The notes under the pieces are model-generated. The model was given only the letters and a program-made list of their open reading frames with translations, did not search any database and was not told where the DNA came from. Positions 12,784 through 21,892 of a DNA stretch of 64,000 nucleotides are shown here, in pieces (position 1 is the first letter of the stretch; each line of letters starts with the position of its first letter). A program made the position numbers and the translations under genes. The DNA is from Ruminococcus sp. (GTDB taxonomy: Bacteria; Bacillota; Clostridia; Oscillospirales; Acutalibacteraceae): positions 15,116 through 79,115 of the forward strand of contig SFIQ01000006.1 of NCBI GenBank assembly GCA_004555265.1. The letters run 5' to 3'.

Positions 12784-13986
12784 ATGGCAAAGGAAAAATT
12801 TAACCGTAGCAAACCGCACGTTAACATTGGTACCATCGGCCACGTTGACCATGGTAAAACCACGTTGACCGCTGCAATCACCAAGACGCTCGCTATGAAG
12901 GGTTATGCAAAGTTCGAAGCATATGATATGATCGACAAGGCTCCCGAAGAGAGAGAACGCGGCATCACCATCAACACCGCACACGTTGAGTATGAAACCG
13001 ATACTCGTCACTATGCGCACGTTGACTGCCCCGGCCATGCTGACTATATCAAGAACATGATTACCGGTGCTGCACAGATGGACGGTGCTATCCTTGTTAT
13101 CGCGGCTACCGACGGCCCGATGGCACAGACCAAAGAGCACCTGTTGCTTGCTCGCCAGGTTGGTGTTCCTTACATCATCGTTTTCCTGAACAAAGCTGAC
13201 CAGGTTGATGATCCGGAACTCCTTGAACTCGTTGAAATGGAAGTTCGTGAAACCCTTTCCGAGTATGGCTTCCCGGGCGACGACACCCCGATTATCGTTG
13301 GTTCTGCTCTCAAAGCACTTGAATACAACGGCGGCGACATTAATGCGCCCGAACTCAAACCGATTTGGGATTTGATGGACGCTGTTGACAGCTACATTCC
13401 GACCCCCGACCGTAAAGCAGACCTTCCCTTCTTGATGCCCATCGAAGATGTTATGACCATCTCCGGCCGTGGTACTGTTGTTACCGGCCGTGTGGAGCGT
13501 GGCCAACTCAAGACCGGCGAAGAAGTGGAAATCGTTGGTTTGTCTGATGAGAAGAAAAAGACCGTTGTTACCGGTATCGAAATGTTCAGAAAGACTTTGG
13601 ACTATGCAGAAGCAGGCGACAACATCGGTGCGCTTCTTCGTGGTATTCAGAGAACCGAAGTGGAACGCGGTCAGGTTCTTTCCAAACCCGGTTCCATTCA
13701 TCCCTACACCAAGTTCAAAGGTCAGGTTTATGTCCTGAATAAGGATGAAGGCGGCCGTCATACCCCGTTCTTCAACAACTATCGTCCGCAGTTCTATTTC
13801 AGAACCACCGACGTTACCGGCATCATCTCCCTTCCCGAAGGCACTGAGATGTGCATGCCCGGCGACAACGTCGAAATGGATGTTGAATTGATTACCCCCA
13901 TCGCGATTGAAGAGGGTCTTCGTTTCGCTATCCGTGAAGGCGGCCGTACCGTTGGTTCGGGCGTTGTTGTTGCGGTTTCCGACTAA
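12784..13986 (+). CDS. tuf: Translation elongation factor Tu
   Basis: EF-Tu, 400 residues, delivers aminoacyl-tRNA to the ribosome. Motifs: G1 [14 protein letters not shown], switch [16 protein letters not shown]3 [22 protein letters not shown]4 NKADQ, and the C-terminal [15 protein letters not shown] with [20 protein letters not shown] lies 7 bases before the ATG. Codon use is strongly biased, as expected for a very highly expressed gene. Only this tuf copy is visible here. It has its own promoter and a strong terminator. Confidence 0.98.
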   Translation: MAKEKFNRSKPHVNIGTIGHVDHGKTTLTAAITKTLAMKGYAKFEAYDMIDKAPEERERGITINTAHVEYETDTRHYAHVDCPGHADYIKNMITGAAQMDGAILVIAATDGPMAQTKEHLLLARQVGVPYIIVFLNKADQVDDPELLELVEMEVRETLSEYGFPGDDTPIIVGSALKALEYNGGDINAPELKPIWDLMDAVDSYIPTPDRKADLPFLMPIEDVMTISGRGTVVTGRVERGQLKTGEEVEIVGLSDEKKKTVVTGIEMFRKTLDYAEAGDNIGALLRGIQRTEVERGQVLSKPGSIHPYTKFKGQVYVLNKDEGGRHTPFFNNYRPQFYFRTTDVTGIISLPEGTEMCMPGDNVEMDVELITPIAIEEGLRFAIREGGRTVGSGVVVAVSD

Positions 13987-14014
13987 TTATAATCCGATCT
14001 GATTGACAGAATTG

Positions 14015-14057
14015 ATCCCCCAAAGTTTGCACAAGTAAAGTTTGGGGGATTTTTTTA
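14015..14057 (+). terminator. Terminator after tuf
   Basis: Perfect 10-base stem ATCCCCCAAA (14015-14024) / TTTGGGGGAT (14041-14050), followed by seven T. Confidence 0.92.
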
Positions 14058-14087
14058 AAAAATTTGGGGTTTATTTTTGCTTGCATA

Positions 14088-14104
14088 CTCTGTTTTAAAC
14101 AGAG
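14088..14104. promoter_or_regulatory. Operator-like palindrome upstream of the 14120 gene
   Basis: CTCTGTTTTAAACAGAG is an inverted repeat with 8-base arms around a single T, placed just before the ribosome site (GGAGGG) of the 14120 gene. No convincing consensus promoter was found beside it. Regulatory use is inferred. Confidence 0.35.
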
Positions 14105-14119
14105 GTTGGAGGGTATTTT

Positions 14120-14776
14120 ATGATTAAAAAAGTGTTTTCAGTTATTTTATGCGTCCTTTTCTTGTGGCAGTTTAGTTTGGTCGGTTTTGCGCATTTGGAA
14201 ACAAGCGAAGCGTTTGTTTATCAAATGGGTGGAGATAGTATTGTATACTATTTGGATGTCGAACAAAATCCATATATTTATAACAATGGAGAAAAGATGT
14301 ACATTTCTTTATCGCTACCGCATTTAGAAGTGACTGATCCGGAAATGCTGGTTGAGCTGAATAAGGCTATTCATTCCGTGGAAATGCGCTCGGTTCCAAC
14401 GAATTATTATGATATTTCTTATGGTCCGTATAATGTGAATTCTCCTGCGTATTCGGTAAGTGTTTCTTTGCCGACTGCCACTTCAAGTTTTACTACAGCT
14501 GTTTTAAAAATGAATCCTTCTCATGAAGCGATTCGGATTAAAACCACAAATCATTCCCCTGTATTGTCGAGGAAAATCAATCTAACATTTTATTATTATG
14601 ATCAAGCAAACGACCGTTGGTATTATCAATCGCACCATTCTATCAATTGCAGTGGTGCTAACGGCTATGGTATAGCAAACATCTGTTCCGCATATCCTTA
14701 TAGTCAGTTTTTTATTACAAAAGACAGTAACTTGACGAGTTTTACGCTCACGATTAATACCACATATAAAGCATAA
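14120..14776 (+). CDS. Secreted protein of unknown function
   Basis: 218 residues. The N-terminus MIKKVFSVILCVLFLWQFSL ending in VGFAH is a clear signal peptide (two lysines, a hydrophobic core, small residues at the cleavage site). The mature part is rich in Ser, Thr and Tyr and in short beta-strand-like stretches (VYYLDVEQNPYIYNNGEKM, LTFYYYDQANDRWYYQSHHS) without a family motif I recognise. Only one Cys pair (CSG...ICSA) is visible near the C-terminus. It is the first of three tightly spaced genes (gap 17 bases to the next), all with signal or anchor sequences and lower GC than the tuf block. Function unknown. Confidence 0.7.
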   Translation: MIKKVFSVILCVLFLWQFSLVGFAHLETSEAFVYQMGGDSIVYYLDVEQNPYIYNNGEKMYISLSLPHLEVTDPEMLVELNKAIHSVEMRSVPTNYYDISYGPYNVNSPAYSVSVSLPTATSSFTTAVLKMNPSHEAIRIKTTNHSPVLSRKINLTFYYYDQANDRWYYQSHHSINCSGANGYGIANICSAYPYSQFFITKDSNLTSFTLTINTTYKA

Positions 14777-14793
14777 CAAGAAGGGGGATTACT

Positions 14794-15297
14794 ATGTGCA
14801 CTACGAAAATGGATAAGAAGAAGCGTTTGTGTGTTTTTGTTTTTTGCCTTTTGCAAGTGGCTTTTGTTTTATGCTTTTTGGGGTTGTTCGTCCAAAAAAT
14901 TACACCTGTTTGGGTAAAAACCGCTGATTATTCTGTTCGTGTTTTGCCGCAAGACGGTTCTTCAAAAGCAACAGGGATTACGGTGAATACATACAGTCCT
15001 TTTATGCATGAGTTTTTGCCGGCGCATATGTTTCAAGTGCAATCATGCGAAGGGGAAAGTAGAATACGCGCTGCATATTTTGCACGGGAATTTGAAAGTA
15101 TAAATGCATCTTATATTTCACGCGCAAACGCCGTGTTTGAACCGCAATATAGAGTTTTGCACCGTTCTGCGAGTAGTTTTTGCTATCAAATTTCCGGTGC
15201 ACCGAACGGTGAAGTTTTGGAGGTTTGGGCTTGTAATGTATCAAACGGTGCACCCTATGTTTGCACACATCTGGTCGAAGGCGGTGCGCGTGCATGA
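14794..15297 (+). CDS. Membrane-anchored protein of unknown function
   Basis: 167 residues. A lysine-rich start (MDKKKRL) is followed by one long hydrophobic segment (about residues 11-33, VFVFCLLQVAFVLCFLGLFV), then an extracytoplasmic domain. This is a single-pass type II layout. No known domain recognised. The start at 14794 has GGGGG upstream; ATG 14809 (MDKKKR) is an alternative. The stop overlaps the next gene's ATG by 4 bases (ATGA), showing translational coupling with 15294. Confidence 0.65.
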   Translation: MCTTKMDKKKRLCVFVFCLLQVAFVLCFLGLFVQKITPVWVKTADYSVRVLPQDGSSKATGITVNTYSPFMHEFLPAHMFQVQSCEGESRIRAAYFAREFESINASYISRANAVFEPQYRVLHRSASSFCYQISGAPNGEVLEVWACNVSNGAPYVCTHLVEGGARA

Positions 15298-15701
15298 AAT
15301 ATAAGCGTTTGATTTGGATTTTGCTTGCCGAAATGCTTGTGCTTATTGTTTTGCTTTTCATGCCTGCGAATTTTGGCAAAAAGGCAATCCGTTTTGCAGG
15401 GGAGATACCGACTATGCAACGTTTGGTTGTTACGAATACGGTTTTCGGCGAAGCAGGACAAAAACAAGTTGAAGACGTTTTTAAAGAGTATGAATCTTTG
15501 CAGGCACAGAAACACACGGATTTAGAAACGTATTTTTCATATAAAATTGTAAGTTGTGACGCGAAACTCTGTGTGGTTGAAGTGCAAACCGAATATTATA
15601 TTCCGCAGACAGATACCGCAGAGAAACAACTTCAATTACGGCAAACACAGCAAATTTGGTTTTTCGCAAATGAAGAGGATTTTGCTGTGGAAGTACGATA
15701 A
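15294..15701 (+). CDS. Small membrane-anchored protein of unknown function
   Basis: 135 residues. MKYKRLIWILLAEMLVLIVL begins a single N-terminal membrane segment, followed by a soluble domain with alternating charged strands (FSYKIVSCDAKLCVVEVQTE, LQLRQTQQIWFF). The shape (anchor plus about 100 residues ending in W.F) resembles NTF2-like or lipoprotein-type extracytoplasmic domains, but I cannot assign a family. Its ATG lies inside the stop of the preceding gene, so the pair is coupled. Third member of the 14120-15701 cassette. Confidence 0.65.
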   Translation: MKYKRLIWILLAEMLVLIVLLFMPANFGKKAIRFAGEIPTMQRLVVTNTVFGEAGQKQVEDVFKEYESLQAQKHTDLETYFSYKIVSCDAKLCVVEVQTEYYIPQTDTAEKQLQLRQTQQIWFFANEEDFAVEVR

Positions 15702-15720
15702 AAACTGCATAGAAAAAAGA

Positions 15721-15762
15721 AATCGGCGAGGGAGCGGTTGAAGCACACTCGTCGATTTTTAA
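15721..15762. terminator. Terminator between convergent genes
   Basis: Stem AATCGGCGAG (15721-15730) / CTCGTCGATT (15748-15757) with one G-T pair, followed by T residues. It serves the secreted cassette and possibly the converging ABC operon. Confidence 0.65.
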
Positions 15763-15782
15763 TGCTAACGATGAATTTCCGT

Positions 15783-17513
15783 TTATTCCGCCTTTGCAAA
15801 CTGGCTGTTATATAAATCAAAGTAAAATCCGCGCTGTGCGAGTAGGGCTTGGTGTGTGCCTTGTTCTACAATTTGCCCGTCACGCATGACCAAAATGACA
15901 TCGGCGTTTTGTATCGTCGAAAGGCGGTGCGCCACAATGAAGCTCGTGCGCCCTTCCATCAACTTTTGGAATGCCTTTTGAATACGGATTTCCGTGCGCG
16001 TGTCGATGTTGCTGGTCGCTTCGTCCAAAATCAGCATCGGCGGCTTTTTGAGCATCACCCGCGCAATGGCGAGTAACTGTCTCTGCCCCTCGGAAATATT
16101 GTCGCCGTTTTCAGAAAGCACCGTGTCATAGCCTTGCGGCAAACGCTGAATAAAACTGTGCGCGTGCGCCGCTTTTGCCGCCTCGATAATTTCTTCGTCG
16201 CTTGCGTTCGGTGCGCCGTAGGCGATGTTTTCCCGCACCGTTCCGCGAAACAGCCAAGTGTCCTGCAACACCATGCCGAACGCCCCGCGCAGGCTGTCAC
16301 GCGTGACCTCTTGGGTGTTTTGTCCGTCGATTTGAATGCTGCCGCTGTTTATATCATAAAATCGCATCAGCAAATTGATAAGCGTCGTTTTGCCGCACCC
16401 CGTCGGGCCGACGATTGCCACCGTTTGCCCGGGCTTTACCGAAAGGGAAAAGTCCCGAATCAGCGGCTTGTCGGATACATAAGAGAACGAAATATTCTGA
16501 AAGTCCACCGCACCGTTTTCTACCTGTAAGGCAGGTAGTGCGCTGTCATCGGGTTCGTCCTTGGCGTCTAACAAACGGAACACACGCGCCGCGCCCGAAA
16601 GGGCGTTTTGAAATTCCGCAACCACGCCGGAAATCTCGTTAAAGGGCTTTGTGTATTGCGAACAGTAGGCGAGGAACGAAGTCAATTCCCCGACGGAGAG
16701 ACTGCCGCGTACACAAAGCACCGCACCGACGGTTGCCACCCCCGCATACACCGTTGCGTTGACAAACCGCGTGCAGGGGTTGGAAAGCGCCGAATAAAAA
16801 TGCGCGATGACGCCCACTTTTTGCATATCCGTGTTCATTTTTTGGAATTTTTCCGCGTTGACGGCTTCCATCGCAAAGGATTTCACAACCGTTTCGTTTT
16901 CAATCATTTCCGAGGCAAAGCCCGTCAATTTGCCGCGCAGTTTTGCTTGTTCGCGGTATTTGTCGTGTGTGTGGCGCGCAATAAAGGACGATACAAAGAA
17001 CGATAGCGGCGTCAACACAACCACAACCAGCGCAATCCACGGATTTAACACGAACATAAATACCAGCGTGCCGAGAATGGTGACCACGCCCGAAAACACT
17101 TGCGTAAAGCCTTGCAAAAGCCCCGTGCCGACAATGTCAATGTCCGTGACGGCGGTGCTCAAAATATCGCCGTGCGCATTGCGGTCGATGTAAGAGAGCG
17201 GCACCCGCCCGATCTTTTCAAATACATCATTGCGCAGTTTTTCCACCGTGTAGTAGGACAGTTTGTTACTGTGGTAAGTCATAATCCATTGGAACAGCGC
17301 CGACAGCAAAACAATCCCCGCGAGCACGCCGCCGATTGTATACAGCCGCGAAAAATCCACTTCGCCCGCCGTGACCATCGTGTCTACCGCAAGCCCGATG
17401 AATACGGGTACCAAAAGGGAAAGCACAATGCCCGCAAAAGCCGAAATAACCGCAGCGACCAAGTTCTTTTTAAACGGGCGAATATACGAAAGTAAACGCT
17501 TTAAGGTTTGCAT
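15783..17513 (-). CDS. ABC exporter half-transporter, catalytically canonical subunit (TM288/BmrD-like)
   Basis: 576 residues: six-helix ABC-type-1 membrane domain (about 1-310), then the nucleotide-binding domain. Walker A GPTGCGKTTLINLL, Walker B LILDEATSNID with the catalytic Glu, and switch AHRLST with the His are all canonical. The signature, NISEGQRQ, departs from SGGQ. Together with the 17513 gene this fits a heterodimeric exporter with one consensus and one degenerate ATP site, as known for TM287/288 and BmrCD. Its start overlaps the end of the upstream gene. Substrate (drug, peptide or lipid) cannot be told from sequence. Confidence 0.9.
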   Translation of the reverse strand: MQTLKRLLSYIRPFKKNLVAAVISAFAGIVLSLLVPVFIGLAVDTMVTAGEVDFSRLYTIGGVLAGIVLLSALFQWIMTYHSNKLSYYTVEKLRNDVFEKIGRVPLSYIDRNAHGDILSTAVTDIDIVGTGLLQGFTQVFSGVVTILGTLVFMFVLNPWIALVVVVLTPLSFFVSSFIARHTHDKYREQAKLRGKLTGFASEMIENETVVKSFAMEAVNAEKFQKMNTDMQKVGVIAHFYSALSNPCTRFVNATVYAGVATVGAVLCVRGSLSVGELTSFLAYCSQYTKPFNEISGVVAEFQNALSGAARVFRLLDAKDEPDDSALPALQVENGAVDFQNISFSYVSDKPLIRDFSLSVKPGQTVAIVGPTGCGKTTLINLLMRFYDINSGSIQIDGQNTQEVTRDSLRGAFGMVLQDTWLFRGTVRENIAYGAPNASDEEIIEAAKAAHAHSFIQRLPQGYDTVLSENGDNISEGQRQLLAIARVMLKKPPMLILDEATSNIDTRTEIRIQKAFQKLMEGRTSFIVAHRLSTIQNADVILVMRDGQIVEQGTHQALLAQRGFYFDLYNSQFAKAE

Positions 17514-19234
17514 TATGCGCCCACCTCGCTTTCACGGGACTGCGAGCGGCAGATTTCGCGGTACAGTTCGTTATCGCGGTACAGCTCCTCGTGCGTACCC
17601 ACGCCGCACAAAATGCCGTCGTCCAACAGCAGAATCTTATCTGCCGATTTTACACTGCTTACGCGCTGTGACACCCAAATTACGGTTTTGTCTTTATAGG
17701 TTTCCTGCAACGCGCGCCGCAGTTTTAAATCAGTCGCAAAGTCAAGTGCACTTGAAGCGTCGTCAAAAATCAAGATTTCGGGATCGCCCACGAGCGCCCT
17801 TGCAATCGTCAGGCGCTGGCGTTGCCCGCCCGAAAAATTCTTGCCGCCCTCTTCCACGGGGGCGTTTAATCCCTCGGGCAGTTGCTGCACGAATTCCCAC
17901 GCCTGCGAAACGCGCAGGGCGGTTTCGATTTGGACATCGGAAATGTCCGTTTTGCCGCACAGCAGGTTTTCGCGCACCGTGCCTTTAAACAGCGCACCGC
18001 CCTGCGGCACAATGTGCACGGCATTGCGAAGGGCGTGGTAGGTGTAGTCTTTCACATTCTTGCCGAACACCGAAACCGTGCCGCTGTCCGTGTCATACAG
18101 CCGCCAAATCAGGTTGATAAGCGCCGATTTGCCCGCGCCCGTGCCGCCGATAATGCCGACGGTCTGTCCGCGCCGAACGGTAAACGAAATATCGCTCAAA
18201 ACTTTTTCCTCTGCGGTGTTAAAGGAGAAATCTACCTTTTCAAAGCATACGGCGGTTTCATTTTCGGTATTTACGGTTTCTGTTTTGCCCTCGTGCATCG
18301 TCGGCTCGGTTGCCAAAACCGCTTTCACGCGGTCCATACTTGCCGCCGCTTTTGTGAAAATCACAATGACATTGGCAAAAACAATAATAGACAGCAGAAT
18401 TTGCGTCATATAATTGGTAAAGGCAATCACTTCACCTTGCGTAAGATGCCCTGCATACACATTTTTGCCGCCGAAATACAAAACCGCGACAATGCCTAAG
18501 TTCATCACGGCAAAGGTGAGGGGATTTAAAAACGCATTCAAACGCCCCACGCGCACCTGTATGCGTGTAAACTCGTCATTTTCGTCCGAAAAGCGTTTGC
18601 GTTCCGCCTTGGTTTTTTGAAATGCGCGAATGACGCGCACGCCCGAAAGATTTTCGTTGACCACGCGCGACAGCACATCTAACTTGTTTTGGATTTTTTT
18701 GTAAATCGGTAAAGAACGGCTTAGAACAATATACATAATCACGCTGACAAGCGCACCCGCAATCAAAAAGATGACGGACATTCTAAGGTCGAGCGCCATG
18801 GCCATAATGAGAGACCCCGCAATCAAAAACGGCGAGCGGAACATCAGGCGAATGAGCATCGCCACGCCCGATTGAATTTGGGTAATATCGTTGGTTAAGC
18901 GTGTGACGAGTGTTGCGTTGGAAAATTTTGCGCGGTCCGCGGCGGAAAGCGCGTGGATTTTTGCGAACACATCGCGGCGCAAATCCGTGCCGACGCCTTG
19001 TTGGGCAACTGCCGCCGAATATTGGCAGATAATTGCGAACAGCAGCCCCACCGCACCGAGTGCGAACATCAGCGCCCCCATTTTGAGAATATACGCGGTG
19101 TCCCCGTTTTTCACGCCGACATCAATAATTTTGGACATCACAATGGGTACAAACAACTCCAAAATTGCCTCTGCCAGTTTAAAGGCGGGACCCATAATGA
19201 ATTGCAGTTTGTACTTTTGAAAATATTGTTTCAT
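17513..19234 (-). CDS. ABC exporter half-transporter, degenerate-site subunit (TM287/BmrC-like)
   Basis: 573 residues with a membrane domain (about 1-310) and an ATPase domain. Walker A GGTGAGKSALINLI and signature FSGGQRQRL are consensus. Walker B is IFDDASSALD (Asp for the catalytic Glu) and the switch residue is Gln (WVSQRVSS, where His is usual). These two replacements are those of the degenerate subunit of heterodimeric exporters such as TM287. The gene is first in the operon, and its stop (17513-17515) overlaps the ATG of the partner (17511-17513), a 1-base overlap. A promoter lies at 19268-19295. No linked MarR/TetR regulator is visible. Confidence 0.9.
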   Translation of the reverse strand: MKQYFQKYKLQFIMGPAFKLAEAILELFVPIVMSKIIDVGVKNGDTAYILKMGALMFALGAVGLLFAIICQYSAAVAQQGVGTDLRRDVFAKIHALSAADRAKFSNATLVTRLTNDITQIQSGVAMLIRLMFRSPFLIAGSLIMAMALDLRMSVIFLIAGALVSVIMYIVLSRSLPIYKKIQNKLDVLSRVVNENLSGVRVIRAFQKTKAERKRFSDENDEFTRIQVRVGRLNAFLNPLTFAVMNLGIVAVLYFGGKNVYAGHLTQGEVIAFTNYMTQILLSIIVFANVIVIFTKAAASMDRVKAVLATEPTMHEGKTETVNTENETAVCFEKVDFSFNTAEEKVLSDISFTVRRGQTVGIIGGTGAGKSALINLIWRLYDTDSGTVSVFGKNVKDYTYHALRNAVHIVPQGGALFKGTVRENLLCGKTDISDVQIETALRVSQAWEFVQQLPEGLNAPVEEGGKNFSGGQRQRLTIARALVGDPEILIFDDASSALDFATDLKLRRALQETYKDKTVIWVSQRVSSVKSADKILLLDDGILCGVGTHEELYRDNELYREICRSQSRESEVGA

Positions 19235-19267
19235 ACAAGATTCTCCAACGATAAAAGCATTGTATAT

Positions 19268-19295
19268 AGTATACCATTTTTTCTGTATTTTTCAA
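19268..19295 (-). promoter_or_regulatory. Promoter of the ABC exporter operon
   Basis: On the minus strand TTGAAA (19295-19290), 16-base spacer, TATACT (19273-19268), 34 bases upstream of the start codon at 19234. Confidence 0.65.
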
Positions 19296-19326
19296 TACAA
19301 CCGCGTGAAAACAAGGGGGCGTTGCT

Positions 19327-19683
19327 TTGCAAAGCGGCAAAAAAACAGCCGCTGTCATTTTGACGGCGGCGCTTTGTGTTTTGAGCGTGCTGTATGCGTG
19401 CATTACTTTTGAAATTACCCTGCAAACCACGGGGGAGGGGACGCTCTATGCCGAAAAACAACGCGTGCATCTGTGCGAGAGTGTGAAAATTCGGATTGTG
19501 CCGAGTGACGCGCCAACGCCGTCCGTGCTCAAAAGTATTACCGTCAACGGCGAGGATTGCACAAAGTCCGTGCATTTGCAAGCCTTAAAAATCCGCCGTG
19601 TGCACAGCGATATTGTCGTCACAGCCGAATTTGAAAGCGCGGCGGGCAAAGCGGTGCCGGCGAATGCGCCCATATTTGTTTAA
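19327..19683 (+). CDS. Short secreted protein with an InlB-B-repeat-like domain
   Basis: 118 residues from a TTG start with GGGGG about 8 bases upstream. Residues 1-30 form a signal or anchor sequence (KKTAAVILTAALCVLSVLYA). The rest follows the pattern of divergent InlB B-repeat domains: TGEGTLYAEKQRVHLCESVK, then PSDAPTPSVLKSITVNGED, then VHSDIVVTAEFE. These domains usually occur as repeats in surface proteins; here there is one copy. It diverges from the ABC operon across an 80-base gap. The assignment rests on pattern only, and the gene could also be a remnant of a larger surface protein. Confidence 0.5.
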   Translation: MQSGKKTAAVILTAALCVLSVLYACITFEITLQTTGEGTLYAEKQRVHLCESVKIRIVPSDAPTPSVLKSITVNGEDCTKSVHLQALKIRRVHSDIVVTAEFESAAGKAVPANAPIFV

Positions 19684-19970
19684 TTTGTTTCCGAACGGCA
19701 AAATTTTCGCCACAGCGGAATGCAAAGTATCGTAACCAAAACCGATGTCAGCGCCAACACAATCCACAATAAGAACAGCGCATTCCAACCGCTGTTCGTT
19801 TCTAATAACTTGCCCGCCGGCAGGCACGGCACGCAAAAGCCGTATGACCGTATGACTTTTCTCGCGTCGAACAAAGAAATCTCCGAATAATGCGAACAAA
19901 AACGCACCGTACACGGTGCGTTTTGCTGTGTGCGCAGCATCTGCGGATAGTGTAGCATGTTTCGCGGCAA
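19680..19970 (-). CDS. Possible small membrane protein
   Basis: A 96-codon frame whose C-terminal part contains a clear membrane segment (WNALFLLWIVLALTSVLVTI) flanked by LLETNSG and a basic tail (WRKFCRSE). The N-terminal 40 residues look less protein-like, and no ribosome site precedes the ATG at 19970 or the internal one at 19940. It could be a real small protein, a truncated gene, or a chance frame in the 310-base gap between the 19327 gene and cca. Low certainty. Confidence 0.3.
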   Translation of the reverse strand: MPRNMLHYPQMLRTQQNAPCTVRFCSHYSEISLFDARKVIRSYGFCVPCLPAGKLLETNSGWNALFLLWIVLALTSVLVTILCIPLWRKFCRSETN

Positions 19971-19993
19971 ATTGCAAACGCCTGCGCTTATCG

Positions 19994-21337
19994 TCAGCCT
20001 ATCTCGGTATGCTGTGCTCGCTGTATGTGTGCAAGCAGTGCCGAAGGTTCATTCCCGCATTGCTCCGTAATGACAAGTCCCAACAAGCCGTTTAAAGCGT
20101 CGCAAATGGCTTTGCCGTCTGTGATGCCGACTGCTTTTAGGTCGTCGCCGTTTACGGCGAGCCCGCGCAAATCGTAACATTCGTGGTTTTCAAGAATTTC
20201 CGCGAGAAAATCTGCCATTCGCCGCAATTTTTCGTCAATCGCGTGGGGCTGCGCCTTCCCGCGGTTATCCGCGCGTTTGATTTTGATCAGTGCACGGTAA
20301 TCGTCCGCGCCGATTTTAGAAAGCAACTGTTTTGCCTCGATTTTGGTTTTCGGAGATTTCAGGTCGTGTATGGCAATCCAACCCGTGACCGTTTTTACGG
20401 TGCTGTTTTCATAGCGCAGACGCTTTAAAATCGGCTTGACAATTTCCGCACCGACCTTTTGATGCCCTTTAAAATGGTCTTGCCCGTTTTCGTCGGTTTT
20501 TCGGCAAACGGGCTTCCCGAAATCGTGGAAAAACATACACAGCCGCAGGGCTTCGGTCGGTTCGATGTTTTCCAGTGTAGCAAGCGTGTGACGGTAGACA
20601 TCGAAACGATGGTACGGTGTGTTTTGCGGGCAGTCGAACAGCGTGCGCACTTCGGGGATAAACACGGCAATCACCTCGCGGTAACGGTCGAGCACCGCGG
20701 CGGCATTTTTGCCGCACAACAACTTTGAAAATTCCACCCGAATACGCTCGGCGGCAACCTTAGTTAATAACTGTCTATTGCGTAAAATGCTTTCGGCGGT
20801 ATTCGGCTCAATGGTAAATCCGAGCACCGAAGCAAAGCGAATGCCGCGCAAAATGCGTAGGGCGTCCTCGGAAAAGCGGCGGTCAGGGGCCCCTACCGCA
20901 CGCAAAATGCCGTTCTGCAAATCCGCAAGCCCGCCGCACAAATCAACGATGCCGTCCTGCTCGTTCCAGCAAAGCGTGTTGACGGTGAAATCGCGGCGCA
21001 GTAAATCTTCTTTTAAACGGCTTGTGAAAGCAATACTTGCGGGGTGACGCGCGTCGAGGTAGTCACCGTCCACGCGAAAGGTGGTGATTTCGAGCGACAA
21101 CCCGTCTAAAAGTACCGTGACCGTGCCGTGCTGTACCCCCGTTTCAATCAATCGGCAGTCAGAAAATACGCGCTCGGTTTCTTCGGGGCGCGCGGCGGTC
21201 GTAATGTCCCAATCCAAAGGCGTTTTGCCGAGCAGACTGTCGCGCACACAGCCGCCGACGGCATAGGCCGCAAAGCCGTTTTCGTGCAAACGGCGCAAGG
21301 CGGTTTTCACTTGTTCGGGTGCGAGTATTTCGGGCAT
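19994..21337 (-). CDS. cca: CCA-adding tRNA nucleotidyltransferase with HD domain
   Basis: 447 residues; adds or repairs the 3' CCA of tRNAs. Class II nucleotidyltransferase core at the N-terminus: VGGCVRDSLLG, catalytic DWDI, RRDFTVNTLCWN and GAPDRRFSEDALRILRGIRF (the EDxxR nucleotide-template motif). An HD-type domain follows (MFFHDFGKP) and then a C-terminal tail domain. Length and order match Firmicutes bifunctional-type CCA enzymes. It is monocistronic, and the upstream region is AT-rich before the 66-bp repeat array. Confidence 0.93.
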   Translation of the reverse strand: MPEILAPEQVKTALRRLHENGFAAYAVGGCVRDSLLGKTPLDWDITTAARPEETERVFSDCRLIETGVQHGTVTVLLDGLSLEITTFRVDGDYLDARHPASIAFTSRLKEDLLRRDFTVNTLCWNEQDGIVDLCGGLADLQNGILRAVGAPDRRFSEDALRILRGIRFASVLGFTIEPNTAESILRNRQLLTKVAAERIRVEFSKLLCGKNAAAVLDRYREVIAVFIPEVRTLFDCPQNTPYHRFDVYRHTLATLENIEPTEALRLCMFFHDFGKPVCRKTDENGQDHFKGHQKVGAEIVKPILKRLRYENSTVKTVTGWIAIHDLKSPKTKIEAKQLLSKIGADDYRALIKIKRADNRGKAQPHAIDEKLRRMADFLAEILENHECYDLRGLAVNGDDLKAVGITDGKAICDALNGLLGLVITEQCGNEPSALLAHIQRAQHTEIG

Positions 21338-21445
21338 GGTGCCGTCTCCTTTGCCGGTGTTCTGTTGTTCCTATTTTACCACAAACCGACACCTATTTAC
21401 AAGAAAAAAGAAATACGATATAATAATATAGATTTATACCTTATA

Positions 21446-21888
21446 TTCCTCCCTCTGTGAGGGAGGTGGCACGCCGCAGGCGTGACGGAGGGAGTTTGCC
21501 GCGCATATCGCATATTTCCTGCAAGCGGGAGGTGGCACGCCGCAGGCGTGACGGAGGGAGTTTGCCGCGTATATCGCATATTTCCTGCAAGCGGGAGGTG
21601 GCACGCCGCAGGCGTGACGGAGGGAGTTTGCCGCGTATACCGCATATTTCCTGCAAGCGGGCGGTGGCACGCCGCAGGCGTGACGGAGGGAGTTTGCCGC
21701 GTATATCGCATATTTCCTGCAAGCGGGAGGTGGCACGCCGTAGGCGTGACGGAGGGAGTTTGCCGCGTATACCGTATATTTCCTGCAAGCGGGAGGTGGC
21801 ACGCCGCGGGCGTGACGGAGGGAGTTTGCCGCGTATATCGCATATTTCCTGCAAGCGGGAGGTGGCACGCCGCAGGCGTGACGGAGAG
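21446..21888. repeat. Tandem array of seven 66-bp units (CTCCCTC/CACGCC palindromic family)
   Basis: Units begin GGGAGGTGGCACGCCGCAGG at 21461, 21527, 21593, 21659, 21725, 21791 and 21857; the spacing is exactly 66 in every case and the last unit is cut short. Each contains the hairpin CACGCC-GCA-GGCGTG, a GGAGGGAG, and a 28-base AT-rich linker. Only a few substitutions separate the copies. Because 66 is a multiple of 3 and the unit is almost stop-free, long open frames run through it on both strands. Those are artefacts of periodicity, with no ribosome sites or known domains. Confidence 0.95.
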
Positions 21889-21892
21889 CGCG

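Noticed and set aside
21446..21888. CRISPR array
   Set aside because: Whole 66-bp units, including the would-be spacers, are nearly identical, and no cas gene is present. The same holds for the 70-bp array at 33.9 kb.
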